Position numbers and translations under genes: made by a program
The notes under the pieces: generated by a model
Told to the model about the DNA's origin: nothing
Seen by the model: only the letters and a program-made list of their open reading frames with translations
Database searches by the model: none
Assembly: GCF_002277955.1 (NCBI RefSeq)
Contig: NZ_CP018477.1
Span: 3,865,206 to 3,929,205, forward strand
Length of the DNA: 64,000 nt
Source of the DNA: Thermogutta terrifontis
Lineage (GTDB): Bacteria > Planctomycetota > Planctomycetia > Pirellulales > Thermoguttaceae
Direction of reading: 5' to 3'
Part shown: piece by piece, positions 27,591-36,950 of the stretch
Layout of the letters: the number at the start of each line of letters is the position of its first letter
Position numbering within the stretch: position 1 is the stretch's first letter

Positions 27591-28775
27591 TCAATGCTCC
27601 TCCGGGACAGTGCCTTTGGAAGTTGGCTGCGATGTCCCTTCTTCGTTGCTTTGAGAGACGCCAAGATAAGGACAGACACTTGGGTCTGCATTTTTGGGGA
27701 CGGCTACCATCTCGCCGGCCTTGAGGCCACTCAGAACTTCCAAGTGTCCTGGGCGTCCAAAGCGGCCGACCTGGATGAGTCGCCGCTCCTTTGTGCCATC
27801 GGGGTGAACCACCTCGACGAAATCGAGTTGTCCAATTCGCTTGATGGCGGCTGCATTAAGACAGAGATGTTTGCGTCGTCCCGCTTCGATCTGCACGCGG
27901 CCAAACATACCCTCGACCAATCCTGGAGTTTCCGGCAGGGCAATTTTTACGAGCACACTTCGAGTAGCGACATCTGCCTGTGGCACCTTTTCATCCACGG
28001 TGCCTTCAATCGTCTGTTGAAGAGCGTCAATATAAACTTTGACCTTGTCGCCTATCTTCAGACGATTGGCCAGGTGTTCTGCGACGGGCACCTCTAATCG
28101 AAGCGAAGAGGGATCATACATCGTCAAAAGGGGAACCCCAGGGGAGGCTGTGTCCCCTTCCTCTGCAAGACGATCGACAATCTGGCCGTTACGAGGAGCA
28201 AGGATGGTGCAATAGGACAGGTTCACTTCGATTTCGGCCAACGCCTGCTTGGCTTTCTCGTAATTGGCCTGTGCCTGGTCCCGCCGTGTGCGGAACTCGT
28301 TGAACTGTTGCTCGCTGATGGCCCCGGGCTGTTGCTTGCGCAAACGCTCGGCGCGTTCGAAATCATCCTGGGCCTGCTTGAAGGCCGCCTCGGCCGCCTG
28401 AAGCGCCGCCTGAGCCTGGCTTCGCTGCCGCTCGAGAGCTGCCCGGTCCAATTCGATCAGCACATCCCCCTGCTTGACCCGGTCCCCTGCTCGCACGTGG
28501 ATTTTGGTAATCGTGGACATGATCCGTGCGGAGATGGTTGTCCGCTCGCGGGCCTTCACCGTGCCGACGGCCTCCTCGATGTACGGCTTTTCGACGACTT
28601 CCACTGGCTCTTTGGTTTCCACGTTGGGGTCAAACCGGGGAAGTTCCGTCGTGACCTCGCCGGGGGCGATCTTCTCGTTAAAGAACCCAGATAGCCAGAA
28701 AATGACAAGCGTCAGGACCACAAGGCCCACTAAAAAAGGGACGATGCGAATAGCACTCCGGACAATCCCTTTCAT
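27591..28775 (-). CDS. RND periplasmic adaptor (membrane fusion) protein
   Basis: A 394-residue membrane fusion protein. It has a basic N-terminus, one membrane helix (about 10-29), then a lipoyl-like strand set (VGTVKARERTTISARIM), a coiled coil rich in Gln, Ala and Arg (residues about 110-185), a second half of the lipoyl domain (YCTILAPRNGQIVDRL) and a beta-barrel region. The C-terminus has CPYLGV and a polar tail. The TAGGAG ribosome-binding site lies eight bases before the ATG at 28775. It is the first gene of the RND pair and links the permease to an outer-membrane duct. Substrate unknown. Confidence 0.85.
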   Translation of the reverse strand: MKGIVRSAIRIVPFLVGLVVLTLVIFWLSGFFNEKIAPGEVTTELPRFDPNVETKEPVEVVEKPYIEEAVGTVKARERTTISARIMSTITKIHVRAGDRVKQGDVLIELDRAALERQRSQAQAALQAAEAAFKQAQDDFERAERLRKQQPGAISEQQFNEFRTRRDQAQANYEKAKQALAEIEVNLSYCTILAPRNGQIVDRLAEEGDTASPGVPLLTMYDPSSLRLEVPVAEHLANRLKIGDKVKVYIDALQQTIEGTVDEKVPQADVATRSVLVKIALPETPGLVEGMFGRVQIEAGRRKHLCLNAAAIKRIGQLDFVEVVHPDGTKERRLIQVGRFGRPGHLEVLSGLKAGEMVAVPKNADPSVCPYLGVSQSNEEGTSQPTSKGTVPEEH

Positions 28776-29184
28776 CGTTCGGTTCTCCTAACGAATCGTT
28801 TGCCGTCGCAAGACACGATTTGGTGAGTACTTTCAATTCTGCTTATTGAGGGTAACTGCACTCCGGAATTGCCTCCCAATCACCCCTGGTCAATTTGGTG
28901 ACCGCCTTATCAAAACCGATGACTGAATCGGTTCCTGGGTTACACAAGGCACGGCCTTTGCTTTTAGGCTGGAAACTCCACTTCTTTGCTGATATTTGCG
29001 TGTAGTGTGCCACAAAAAGGTGCCGCGATGCAAGTCGGGTGCTTTCTTTTTTTAATGGATGGTATCAAGCGATTGACTCATGATAACGAAGGGTTCCAAA
29101 CAAAAAAGCCCCGAAAATGCTTTCGGGGCTGAAGCTACAAGTTTGGAACAGTGATCAACCCGACACGATAGGAATCGGCCAGAA
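28776..29184. other. Intergenic region between two reverse-strand operons
   Basis: A 409-bp gap containing the terminator of the upstream Pil-like operon (listed separately) and the promoter region of the RND pair, for which I found no convincing hexamer pair. Confidence 0.5.
29102..29130 (-). terminator. Rho-independent terminator of the Pil-like operon
   Basis: On the reverse strand a perfect 10-bp stem (AGCCCCGAAA and TTTCGGGGCT, loop of four) is followed at once by a run of T residues. It sits 55 bp beyond the stop of the last gene of the three-gene operon that runs from 36564 to 29185. Confidence 0.9.
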
Positions 29185-31731
29185 TCACGGGCCAGGGGCA
29201 TATCCTGGCGGCCCCGACGGGCTGCCCCGCGGCCCACCCCGGCTCCCTGCCGGACTACCTGCCGGAGGTCGGGATGTGCTTCCCCTGGTTCCGCGCGTCG
29301 CGGTACCGGTTCTCGACGTTCGTCCTCTCGCAGGCCCATACTCCTGCTCGTAATATTCGGAGTACTCTGCCGGATACATTGATTCTTCCCCGGGGCCTGT
29401 GGCGTATGGACCGTACGGGCTGGGTTGGGCGGCTTGAGTGAATCGCGTGTACTGGGCTTCATCTTCCAGCTCGTCCCGGAGCATTAGATTGCCCTCGGGA
29501 TCCATCACGACCAACCTGGAAGGAGCCAAGTCTTTATTGGGAAGCGTTTCACCCCCCGCCAGATCCACGATCATAAGCCGTGTGAAGTAATCGATCGGAG
29601 TTTCTTCCTGCTGCGTGCCCGAAGTTGTTCCGGGATAACCGGGATAGCCTGGCGAACCGCTCGTGGCATAGGCGGGCGGACCGCTTGTGGTCGAACCCAC
29701 CATGCCGGGCAGCCCCTCCAATCCAGGTGGGCCGGAGCTACTGCCATATTCACCGTATTCGCCGTACTGCGTGCTGGGTTTCTTTTCTTTTTTTGGCGGA
29801 TTCATTTTCTTCACATCGTCAGCACTGAAGTCCACGATGGTGCCTCGGACTAGATCCGGAAACTCAAAGAATTTTGTAAGTCCGCGTGTGGGTTGAAAGA
29901 CCGTCACACCCACGGTAATCCGCGGTTCGATGAATGGCGCCCGGCCGGCTTTGGCTGGACCAGCCAGGACACCGGTATCGGCAGGCACACGGACCACATT
30001 TGACGGCTGACTCCATTCGGTAAGCAGCCACGCGTCTTTGGCAAGAGATTCGTCCTCCAGGACTTGCGGAGGTAGTTTGTAATTGGGATTCGCGAGCCAC
30101 AACTTGACCCGATAACGATACTTTTTGTTTGGTTCCACCTTGTAATCAACGAATCGGAATAGTTTGACGGGAGCCTCTTTGCGCTGCTGAGCGTAACCTG
30201 GATAGGGTGAACCCGTGGTCGGATATCCTGGATAAGAAGATTCATATTCCGATCCATAGCCCGGCGGACCACTCGTGGTTGGATACCCGGGATAAGTGCC
30301 CCCAGGATAGGGAGTACCAGGATAAGCCCCACCCGGATAAGTGCCATAAGGCGATGCACCCGGCACACCTGGGGCCATCTGTGTGGGATCGAACGGGGCA
30401 TCAGGAATTTCCGGAGCCGCCGGCTGCGCGGCCGGGGCACCCGCCGCCCCTCCCGGTTGCTGTCTCTGGCCCGGTGCAAGGGACGTCGGAATGGGCCCCG
30501 CCGGACCGGTTGGCCCCATCGTGCTGACGGGACCAGTCATTGCCACGGACCCTTCTTCCCCCGGGTAGCCACCCATCGATGCATAAGGCCCATAGCCGTA
30601 ACCCAACGTCCGTCGTGGGGCTAGGAATGGAATTTCAGGGTCGTGAGCCACTTCCTTGCTCCAGGTATCCCCTGCCGTCAATTGGACGAGCGGCCAGGTG
30701 AATGGCACCTGCCCAGGTGGCATGACATATTCAGGCGATACGTACATGAACTGGTCGTGAGGGATGCGCTGTTCTTCGAACCAGCGGGCACGGGCGTTGA
30801 GAGGCTCCCATTTTAGACTGTCCGGAGGTGCGGAATCATCCGTCACCTCGGCCCGTTCGATGGAGAAGTAAACGTATTGCGGCAATTCGATGTCCAGGGC
30901 CCCTGGCATCCCGGAGCCGGACATGGGATAACCGCTGGAGCCTGGATATCCCGTCTCCTCGCCAGAGCTCCCATACTCTGAATAGCCTGGGTATCCTGGG
31001 TAGCCTGTCGAACCTGGATATCCGGTGGCAACAGCCCCCGTAGTTCCTCTATTGACCCGAATTGCGTCTTGAAATGCATCTCGGAAAGCGCGAACCTGCT
31101 TTTCCCATTCAATGATCCCCGTCACGACCACCCAGCGCCGCCCATGACTGGGGCCCGTTGGGCCTCCGCCATATCCCGCATAACTGGAGTAGCCCGAGTA
31201 ACCGGAACCTTCTTCACTGTAAGAAGTTTCGGGCATGGTGGGCATCATCCCGGGTGGCCCGGAACTGCCCGGGTATCCTGTAGACCCAGGGTACCCAGTG
31301 CCTGGATATCCCGTGGGTGTTCCCGCGGATCCACCGGCGAGCCCCGCCACAGCTCCGTGGCCAGCGGCGGCACGAAGATCCGCCACCGGGTAGACTGTCG
31401 GTTGACCTCGCTTGCGCCTTTGTTCGAAGATGGGGGGATCGAAGGGCACAACGATTTGGTATCCTGTGGAGGACACCGACTCCCGGATTCGCTTGGCAAC
31501 CTCCGCAAAGCCCGGCACATCACGCGTTGGTTGCGGAGGGGTGCTCTTATAATTCTGCTCTGCTCGACTTGCCAGTTGGGTGAGTTGTTCCGGAGTGACG
31601 TCCACCTTGGGCGTGCTCATGAATGACATGATGATCAGCCCGATGGTGATAACCACCGCCACACCAAGGACAATTTTTTCCCAAACCGCTGCCAGCAATT
31701 GATCAAACGAACCGGATTTGCTCTTCGCCAT
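29185..31731 (-). CDS. Membrane-anchored protein with GYPG repeats
   Basis: An 848-residue protein with one membrane helix near the N-terminus (about 18-40), a short helix, then structured segments separated by long tracts of GYPG, GSSGYPG, GPPG and TYPGGAYPG type. The structured parts include RRWVVVTGIIEWEKQVRAF, ELPQYVYFSIERAEV, KLFRFVDYKVEPNKKYRYRV and PRITVGVTVFQPTRGL. The first shares a G-I-(I/V)-E-W pattern with the gene upstream, suggesting a related domain. The C-terminus is Ser/Arg/Gly-rich. It is the last gene of an operon with the PilM-PilN fusion and the PilO-like protein; gaps are 98 and 52 bp. Function unknown; a structural or scaffold role in an envelope complex is the natural guess. 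Confidence 0.7.
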   Translation of the reverse strand: MAKSKSGSFDQLLAAVWEKIVLGVAVVITIGLIIMSFMSTPKVDVTPEQLTQLASRAEQNYKSTPPQPTRDVPGFAEVAKRIRESVSSTGYQIVVPFDPPIFEQRRKRGQPTVYPVADLRAAAGHGAVAGLAGGSAGTPTGYPGTGYPGSTGYPGSSGPPGMMPTMPETSYSEEGSGYSGYSSYAGYGGGPTGPSHGRRWVVVTGIIEWEKQVRAFRDAFQDAIRVNRGTTGAVATGYPGSTGYPGYPGYSEYGSSGEETGYPGSSGYPMSGSGMPGALDIELPQYVYFSIERAEVTDDSAPPDSLKWEPLNARARWFEEQRIPHDQFMYVSPEYVMPPGQVPFTWPLVQLTAGDTWSKEVAHDPEIPFLAPRRTLGYGYGPYASMGGYPGEEGSVAMTGPVSTMGPTGPAGPIPTSLAPGQRQQPGGAAGAPAAQPAAPEIPDAPFDPTQMAPGVPGASPYGTYPGGAYPGTPYPGGTYPGYPTTSGPPGYGSEYESSYPGYPTTGSPYPGYAQQRKEAPVKLFRFVDYKVEPNKKYRYRVKLWLANPNYKLPPQVLEDESLAKDAWLLTEWSQPSNVVRVPADTGVLAGPAKAGRAPFIEPRITVGVTVFQPTRGLTKFFEFPDLVRGTIVDFSADDVKKMNPPKKEKKPSTQYGEYGEYGSSSGPPGLEGLPGMVGSTTSGPPAYATSGSPGYPGYPGTTSGTQQEETPIDYFTRLMIVDLAGGETLPNKDLAPSRLVVMDPEGNLMLRDELEDEAQYTRFTQAAQPSPYGPYATGPGEESMYPAEYSEYYEQEYGPARGRTSRTGTATRGTRGSTSRPPAGSPAGSRGGPRGSPSGPPGYAPGP

Positions 31732-31829
31732 GATCGAATCCCCACGTTCAGGGTCGGGACAGATGTTTGTCGTCTAAAATCGATTTCTTTCCCAGTGAGC
31801 TGTCAGCCAAATTTCCCAAGAGCGCTTTT

Positions 31830-33740
31830 TCAGGCTTGTGGTGGCACCGCCGGTGGATTGGCCGGAGCCTGTGGCCCAGCAGGTGGCTGTGTTCCCGGCT
31901 GTGGTGCTGGCGGCTGAGCGGGGACATTTCCAACCGGGGGTTGGCCACCTGCAGCAGGCTGACCGGCATTCGGTTGCACTTCCGCGTTGCCAGGAGCCGC
32001 TGGCTGGACAGGCGGTGCGCTAACCCCAGGCTGTGGGCCACCTTGCGCCGGGGCTGTCGGCTGGGCGCCACCAGGCGGCGCTGGTGTTGGGCCCTGCGGA
32101 ACACCAGCGGGAGCCTGCGGTGCCGTCGGCTGCTGGGTAGCGGGTTGCTGCCCAGTCCCCGGTTGAGTCGGCACTCCCGATTCGGGCGCCGGAGCAACGG
32201 GTTGTCCTTGTTCAGCCGGGGGCTGCGCCAGCGATTGGCCTGACGGCAACTCCGGAGCGCCTGGTTTGCCGAGTTCCTCGATATTGGGCGGATTGAAAAT
32301 GTAGATAATTCCTTCGATGATTACCGGGACGTCATAATTGCTGGTCGCTGAGGCCGTTGTCGCACCGGGTCCGCCTGTTCCGTAAGGACTTGTCCCGTAG
32401 CCCGGTCCAGCAGTCTCTTCGCCGTAGCTTTCCGACATCGGGTTGACCATCCCAGTGCTCCCCATTCCGCCGTAACCCATAGCACCCGGCTGTCCCATTG
32501 ACGCCTGGCTTGGTCGCACCAGGACGCGGGTGATACGGACGGGCATATCCGAGTTGACGCAGTTTACGAGGAGCTGATCGAGTTTACGCTGATCGACAAC
32601 CAGATCCATCCGGATGGGCATCATTTTGAATTCAGCAAAAGGTTGAGGGGAGCCCGGCGGAAGCGGCTTGCCGTCAGCATCGACGTAACGTCCGTAAAGT
32701 GTTGTTCCCGGCATCCCGTAGCCCGACCCATATTCGCTTCCCCCGGCTTCCGGAGAGACCGGGCCAGAACTCATCGGTGCTGATCCGGGCGAACCCATGC
32801 TGCCGGGGGAGCCGATGCTTCCGGATCCGGTCGGCATTACTCCCGCCATGCTCGTAGCCAGGTATCGTGCCGCATCCGGGCCAATCTCGATGGCGTTAAT
32901 TCGTTTGACGGCCGCATTGTGAGGACCCGTAGCGCCTTCGTTTGTCTTGGCGATAATCCGCAACAGGGCCTCGTAAACCCAGAGGTCTTCTTGGGCATTC
33001 CAAATTTCTTCGGAGGTCGGAACCTTAACCCACGCAAAACGCTGCTTAATGGCGGCGATGTTTTGTGGGTTCCACTCCACTATCCCTTCCATCTCGATTG
33101 TTGCAGGGCCGCCGGTACCGGTTGTTCCCGGATATGCAGCCCCCGGGTACCCTGTACCAGGGTAGCCCGTGCCATATCCCTCCTCACCCACTGTGCTTAC
33201 GGCCCCAGGATAGCCGGATGCGCCACCATAGCCAGCCGGCCCAGCCATTCCGCGGATACTTCCCAGTCGCTTCAAATCTGTTCCCTTTGGCCGGCGAAGA
33301 TTGACGATCTCGAACAGCGTAGGGAAATGCTGGTCGATGAAATTGAGATAGATTTCGCGAAAACGTTCCGGAATCGGATCTCCGAACTTGCGGCCCGGCT
33401 GATTCACCCAGTTAAGAAATTCGTCTCCGAGAGCGGCCGGCCATTTATTCTTCTCTTTTTGAGCGGCGTACATGGACACCCACGCCTGGTAAACATCGGC
33501 CTTCAACTCCTCGATCTTTTTCTTGGTCGCTTCAATCACCTGGGAGTTAGGCGACCCGGGCTTCACGCCGCTCACCTGGGACTTGAGCCCTTCGAGCTGA
33601 TCCTTCCGCGCCTTGATGCTCGCCTGGACCGACTGCTGAGCGACAAACCAGACCCCCAGGCCAATTAACACGGCCAACCCGCAGATTGCCCAAAAACCCC
33701 ACTTTTTGATCGCTGCAAGGATCGGTTGCAACTGGTTCAT
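31830..33740 (-). CDS. PilO-like inner-membrane protein with GYPG and proline-rich tracts
   Basis: A 636-residue protein with a short cytoplasmic end, one membrane helix (about 14-33), a coiled-coil stretch (about 40-95, Lys/Gln/Glu-rich), and ferredoxin-like strands in two places: IEMEGIVEWNPQNIAAIKQ and VPVIIEGIIYIFNPPNIEEL. These two share the pattern E-G-I-(V/I)-x-x-x-x-P-x-N-I, typical of PilN/PilO/GspM-type strand pairs. GYPG and GS-rich inserts interrupt the domain, and the last 130 residues are Pro/Gln/Ala-rich. It lies between the PilM-PilN fusion and the GYPG protein, all on one strand. PilO function in type IV pilus or type II secretion systems is to join the cytoplasmic PilM-PilN part to the outer membrane; here this is inference. 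Confidence 0.65.
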   Translation of the reverse strand: MNQLQPILAAIKKWGFWAICGLAVLIGLGVWFVAQQSVQASIKARKDQLEGLKSQVSGVKPGSPNSQVIEATKKKIEELKADVYQAWVSMYAAQKEKNKWPAALGDEFLNWVNQPGRKFGDPIPERFREIYLNFIDQHFPTLFEIVNLRRPKGTDLKRLGSIRGMAGPAGYGGASGYPGAVSTVGEEGYGTGYPGTGYPGAAYPGTTGTGGPATIEMEGIVEWNPQNIAAIKQRFAWVKVPTSEEIWNAQEDLWVYEALLRIIAKTNEGATGPHNAAVKRINAIEIGPDAARYLATSMAGVMPTGSGSIGSPGSMGSPGSAPMSSGPVSPEAGGSEYGSGYGMPGTTLYGRYVDADGKPLPPGSPQPFAEFKMMPIRMDLVVDQRKLDQLLVNCVNSDMPVRITRVLVRPSQASMGQPGAMGYGGMGSTGMVNPMSESYGEETAGPGYGTSPYGTGGPGATTASATSNYDVPVIIEGIIYIFNPPNIEELGKPGAPELPSGQSLAQPPAEQGQPVAPAPESGVPTQPGTGQQPATQQPTAPQAPAGVPQGPTPAPPGGAQPTAPAQGGPQPGVSAPPVQPAAPGNAEVQPNAGQPAAGGQPPVGNVPAQPPAPQPGTQPPAGPQAPANPPAVPPQA

Positions 33741-33792
33741 ATTGAGGTTCCCTCACGTATGTTATTTCGCCGCGAGTCTTTACTGTCAGCCG

Positions 33793-36564
33793 TCATGGAG
33801 TGCCCGCACCCGGCCCCGGCGTTTGCCCGGCCGGTCCAGTCGGAGGTTGCTGGCCAGGGGGAACGCCAGTCTGTCCTCCGGCCGGCGGCGCTGGAGCTGT
33901 TTGATCTTCGCTTGGCATAATCGGAGCATCAGGCAAGGAAGCGGCATCGGGTGGCGGCTGCTGTCCTGCTGCACCTGGAACTGTTGCTGAATTAGGCGGC
34001 GCGACTGGTCCCGGCCCACCAACCGCCGGGGGAGCACCAGGGACGTTGCCGGGTACCGGTTGCGGCGGCGCTCCCGCCTGGGGAACACCAGGTCCTGGAG
34101 CAGTTGCCGGCATTGCTCCCTGCGGCGGCAAAGCACCGGGTTGCGGGCTTGTGGGCGTTGCGTTCGCCGGAGCCGCCGCACCTGGAGCCGGAGCTGCACC
34201 TGGCCCGGCGGGAACAGTGCCCGCTGCCGGTTGCGCAGTATCCGCCGGTGCCGTTTGCCCTTCGGGTGTTCCACCAGCCTGCTGGGCGGCTTCTTCGGCA
34301 GCTTTCTTCCGGGCCTCTTCTCGCTCGGATTCCGTCTTGGGTTGCCATGCAAACTGAATGGTGAACTGAAATCTCCGCAAAGTGATAAAGCCAGGCATGG
34401 TGTCCCCGGTGGTTGTCGACGTTGCGCCGGTGCCGATTGCCCCCGGAGACCCAGGAATCCCGGTCAAGGTCGGCGCCGTGCCGAGTGGTGGCACCGGAGC
34501 CCCCGGCGTGCCTGTTGGCGTGGTGGGTGGCGTGTAGAACGGGTCGCGGATACGCACTACCTGAATACGCCCTGGATTGATGAGCATGGGATACATAATC
34601 CCCAACTCTTTCGCCGTCACCCACTTTCCATTGATCAAAAACTGGCCTTCTTCCAGTTTCTTGATCAGGGTGTTACGGACATACTGCGCCCCCTGATTCG
34701 TCCCGGCCACCTCGCTATTGTGGAAATGATACCCGGTGAGACGGATGACGTATCCCGGCCCACTGGGCCCCTTAATATCCGCGGGCGGCGGATTGGGGGG
34801 ATCACCCAGGACTGCACCGGCAAACCCACCGTACATCGACTCCGGCCCGGAACTCATTCCGTAACTTGCGCCGTAAGGCGACGTCGCCGATCCCGCTGTG
34901 CTTCCCATGGCGCTTCCTGTCGTAGCACCGGTGGTAGCCTGAGGCTCGGGCTCCTTTTCCCCGGGCGGACGGTACCAACCGCCCATCTGCTGCCACCACG
35001 TTTCCAGTTGCTCCATCCGAACTGCCTCGAGACTGGTGATATGGATTTCATCCCGGCGCTCTAGAATTTCCTGTTGCTTTTTGGCGTCTCCGGCACTTGA
35101 GACATCCAACACCTCTGCAGCCTTCCGCTCATACTGCGGAAGCGCCTGGTTGATCGCGGTGAGCAGCTCCAACCATAATAGACGTCCCTCAACGCTGCCG
35201 GTAATATTGCTTCCGATTGTTTTGATCTTGTCGAATTCCGCTTCCACAGAGGCGAGTTCAGACTGATACTGCTTAACAGTATTAAGCACCTGCGTCGCAG
35301 CGCGTTCTGCATCGCCGAAACGTTCCGGAGAAACAGTGCTCAAAGCCATCGACTGAGCAGCAAAACTCACCGCACACCCAAACAGCAGAGTGGTCGCGGC
35401 TGCTAGCGCCCACGGTTTTTTCGCCCGGATGAACCGGTCCTTCACGATTTCATCCGGCAGCATGTTGATCTCCATATAGGCCCGTCCGATGCCCTGCAGC
35501 GCCAGTCCATACACAACGGCGAAGCAGGAGAGATTCTCTCGAAAAACCGGCGACTGGACGACGTCAGGGCCCATCAATCGTTCAAAATGTTCGACCGATT
35601 CAAGTGGAAACCCCAGGCCTTTCTCCAAGTAGGCGCGCAGCCCCTGCAATTTCATCGGATTTCCAAGCGCGAGCCCCCGCGTAATCTCGATCGATCGCTC
35701 AATCGAGTTGTAATAACTGATCGAGCGCTGGATCTCTGAGAGAAGCTCGGTAAAGACCGGCCGCATGGCCTGGAAGACAGCCTTCGGGTCGGAGTAGGTC
35801 GTGGGATTCTTCTTAATGTGCTCTGCTTTGGAAAACGTCAATTTGAGCTCTTTGCTCAGGGCCTTTGTGAAGTGGCTTCCGCCAATAGGGATATTTCTTT
35901 GCCAAACACGGTAACCATTGGTGATGACGAGATCTGTGCTGTCGGTTCCCATCGAAATCACGGCCACCGCCGGGGGCGGATTGTCCGGATCATATTCGTC
36001 AGGCGGTGGCAGGTCCGGCATCGCATCGAACCGAACGTAGTTGAAAATCGCCAGTGGGCTCAATTGGATGATGTCCACCTCGATGCCGAGATTCTGAAAA
36101 GGTTGAAGGGCGGCTTCGACCTGCTCCCGTTTGAGCGCAAATAGTCCAATCGTGGTTCCCAGAGTGAATCCACTCTCTCCGCCACCAGCGTCCAGTCTCT
36201 GATAACGCCAGACCACGCTGTTGAGATCGTACGGGATCTGCTGCTTGGCCTCGTACCGCACCACGTCGGGCAACTTGCTCAATTCCACAGGCGGCAATTT
36301 GATGAAACGGGCAAGCCCCGTAGCGCCCGAGACTGAGATGGCGATCCTATGCCCCCGGACTTCGTTGCGCGAAAGAAATTGTCGAAGAGCAGTCTCCACG
36401 AGGCTGGCTGGATCCGCTGAGGGCTGCGTCAACAGCATCGGATACTCAATATAGTCAAAGGCCTCGGCAACCACGAGTTGCGGGCTTTCGCCCGGTCGCA
36501 AGCGAAGAGCCTTCAGAGACGCGTTTCCGACGTCGATTCCCCAACAAGTCTCGACCTTGGGCAT
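33793..36564 (-). CDS. PilM-PilN fusion protein with proline-rich tail
   Basis: A 923-residue protein. Residues 1-360 match the actin-like PilM ATPase: WGIDVGNASLKALRL at the start (phosphate-1 loop), VRYEAKQQIPYDL, AVISMGTDSTDLVITNG (phosphate-2 loop) and ITRGLALGNP later. Residues 366-372 read INMLPDE, which is the start of PilN (the part that docks into PilM), followed by a membrane helix (about 383-403), a coiled coil (about 410-450) and a PilN-like domain broken by a Gly/Ser/Tyr insert. In most bacteria PilM and PilN are separate proteins; here the docking is made permanent by fusion. The last 170 residues are Pro/Ala/Gly-rich. The operon continues with PilO-like and GYPG genes. No pilin, ATPase or secretin gene is near. 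Confidence 0.8.
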   Translation of the reverse strand: MPKVETCWGIDVGNASLKALRLRPGESPQLVVAEAFDYIEYPMLLTQPSADPASLVETALRQFLSRNEVRGHRIAISVSGATGLARFIKLPPVELSKLPDVVRYEAKQQIPYDLNSVVWRYQRLDAGGGESGFTLGTTIGLFALKREQVEAALQPFQNLGIEVDIIQLSPLAIFNYVRFDAMPDLPPPDEYDPDNPPPAVAVISMGTDSTDLVITNGYRVWQRNIPIGGSHFTKALSKELKLTFSKAEHIKKNPTTYSDPKAVFQAMRPVFTELLSEIQRSISYYNSIERSIEITRGLALGNPMKLQGLRAYLEKGLGFPLESVEHFERLMGPDVVQSPVFRENLSCFAVVYGLALQGIGRAYMEINMLPDEIVKDRFIRAKKPWALAAATTLLFGCAVSFAAQSMALSTVSPERFGDAERAATQVLNTVKQYQSELASVEAEFDKIKTIGSNITGSVEGRLLWLELLTAINQALPQYERKAAEVLDVSSAGDAKKQQEILERRDEIHITSLEAVRMEQLETWWQQMGGWYRPPGEKEPEPQATTGATTGSAMGSTAGSATSPYGASYGMSSGPESMYGGFAGAVLGDPPNPPPADIKGPSGPGYVIRLTGYHFHNSEVAGTNQGAQYVRNTLIKKLEEGQFLINGKWVTAKELGIMYPMLINPGRIQVVRIRDPFYTPPTTPTGTPGAPVPPLGTAPTLTGIPGSPGAIGTGATSTTTGDTMPGFITLRRFQFTIQFAWQPKTESEREEARKKAAEEAAQQAGGTPEGQTAPADTAQPAAGTVPAGPGAAPAPGAAAPANATPTSPQPGALPPQGAMPATAPGPGVPQAGAPPQPVPGNVPGAPPAVGGPGPVAPPNSATVPGAAGQQPPPDAASLPDAPIMPSEDQTAPAPPAGGQTGVPPGQQPPTGPAGQTPGPGAGTP

Positions 36565-36950
36565 ATTTCTTTACCTCGGTCCGAAAAGCTGCAAACGATG
36601 GGCCAGTAAACTGAACCCCAGACACTGTCATTCTTATTCTGGCACAGCCTCAGCCGATCACGATGGTCGGGGAGTGCCTCGTCAACGTTCCAGCTCGGCT
36701 GGCCAAGTTTCCCGCTTTCCCACCACCCCCTAATGTATCGCCCGCTACCCCTGCATGTCAACTTGCAGACCCCCATTTTTCGGGGGCTTAATTCGCGAAA
36801 TTAATTAACGATTGCTTCAGGGATTGTTCTCACGAAAAGACTACCGACCACCGCACGCCCACTAAAAAAGCTAAGCTTTTCCAGGAGTTAATCGCGCTCT
36901 TGGCGAAGCGACCTTTACCGCTATCGGTGCCAACAGATGTTTGAAAAGCC
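36565..36950. other. Intergenic region between divergent genes
   Basis: A 386-bp gap. It contains a possible promoter for the Pil-like operon (listed separately), a short hairpin CCCCC-GGGGG near 36771-36787, and an AT-rich palindromic segment near 36788-36808. None is followed by a T-tract. Confidence 0.5.
36732..36761 (-). promoter_or_regulatory. Possible promoter of the Pil-like operon
   Basis: On the reverse strand TTGACA (36761-36756, perfect) is followed after 18 bp by TACATT (36737-36732, four of six). Transcription would start near 36725, giving a leader of about 160 nt before the PilM-PilN start codon. Confidence 0.4.

Noticed and set aside
30880-31330. Repeated GGATACCC-like DNA words that could suggest a CRISPR array or minisatellite
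   Set aside because: They encode in-frame GYPG repeats of one protein, spacing is irregular and there are no unique spacers.
36771-36787. CCCCC-GGGGG hairpin
   Set aside because: No T-tract on either strand and not at the end of a gene; not a terminator.
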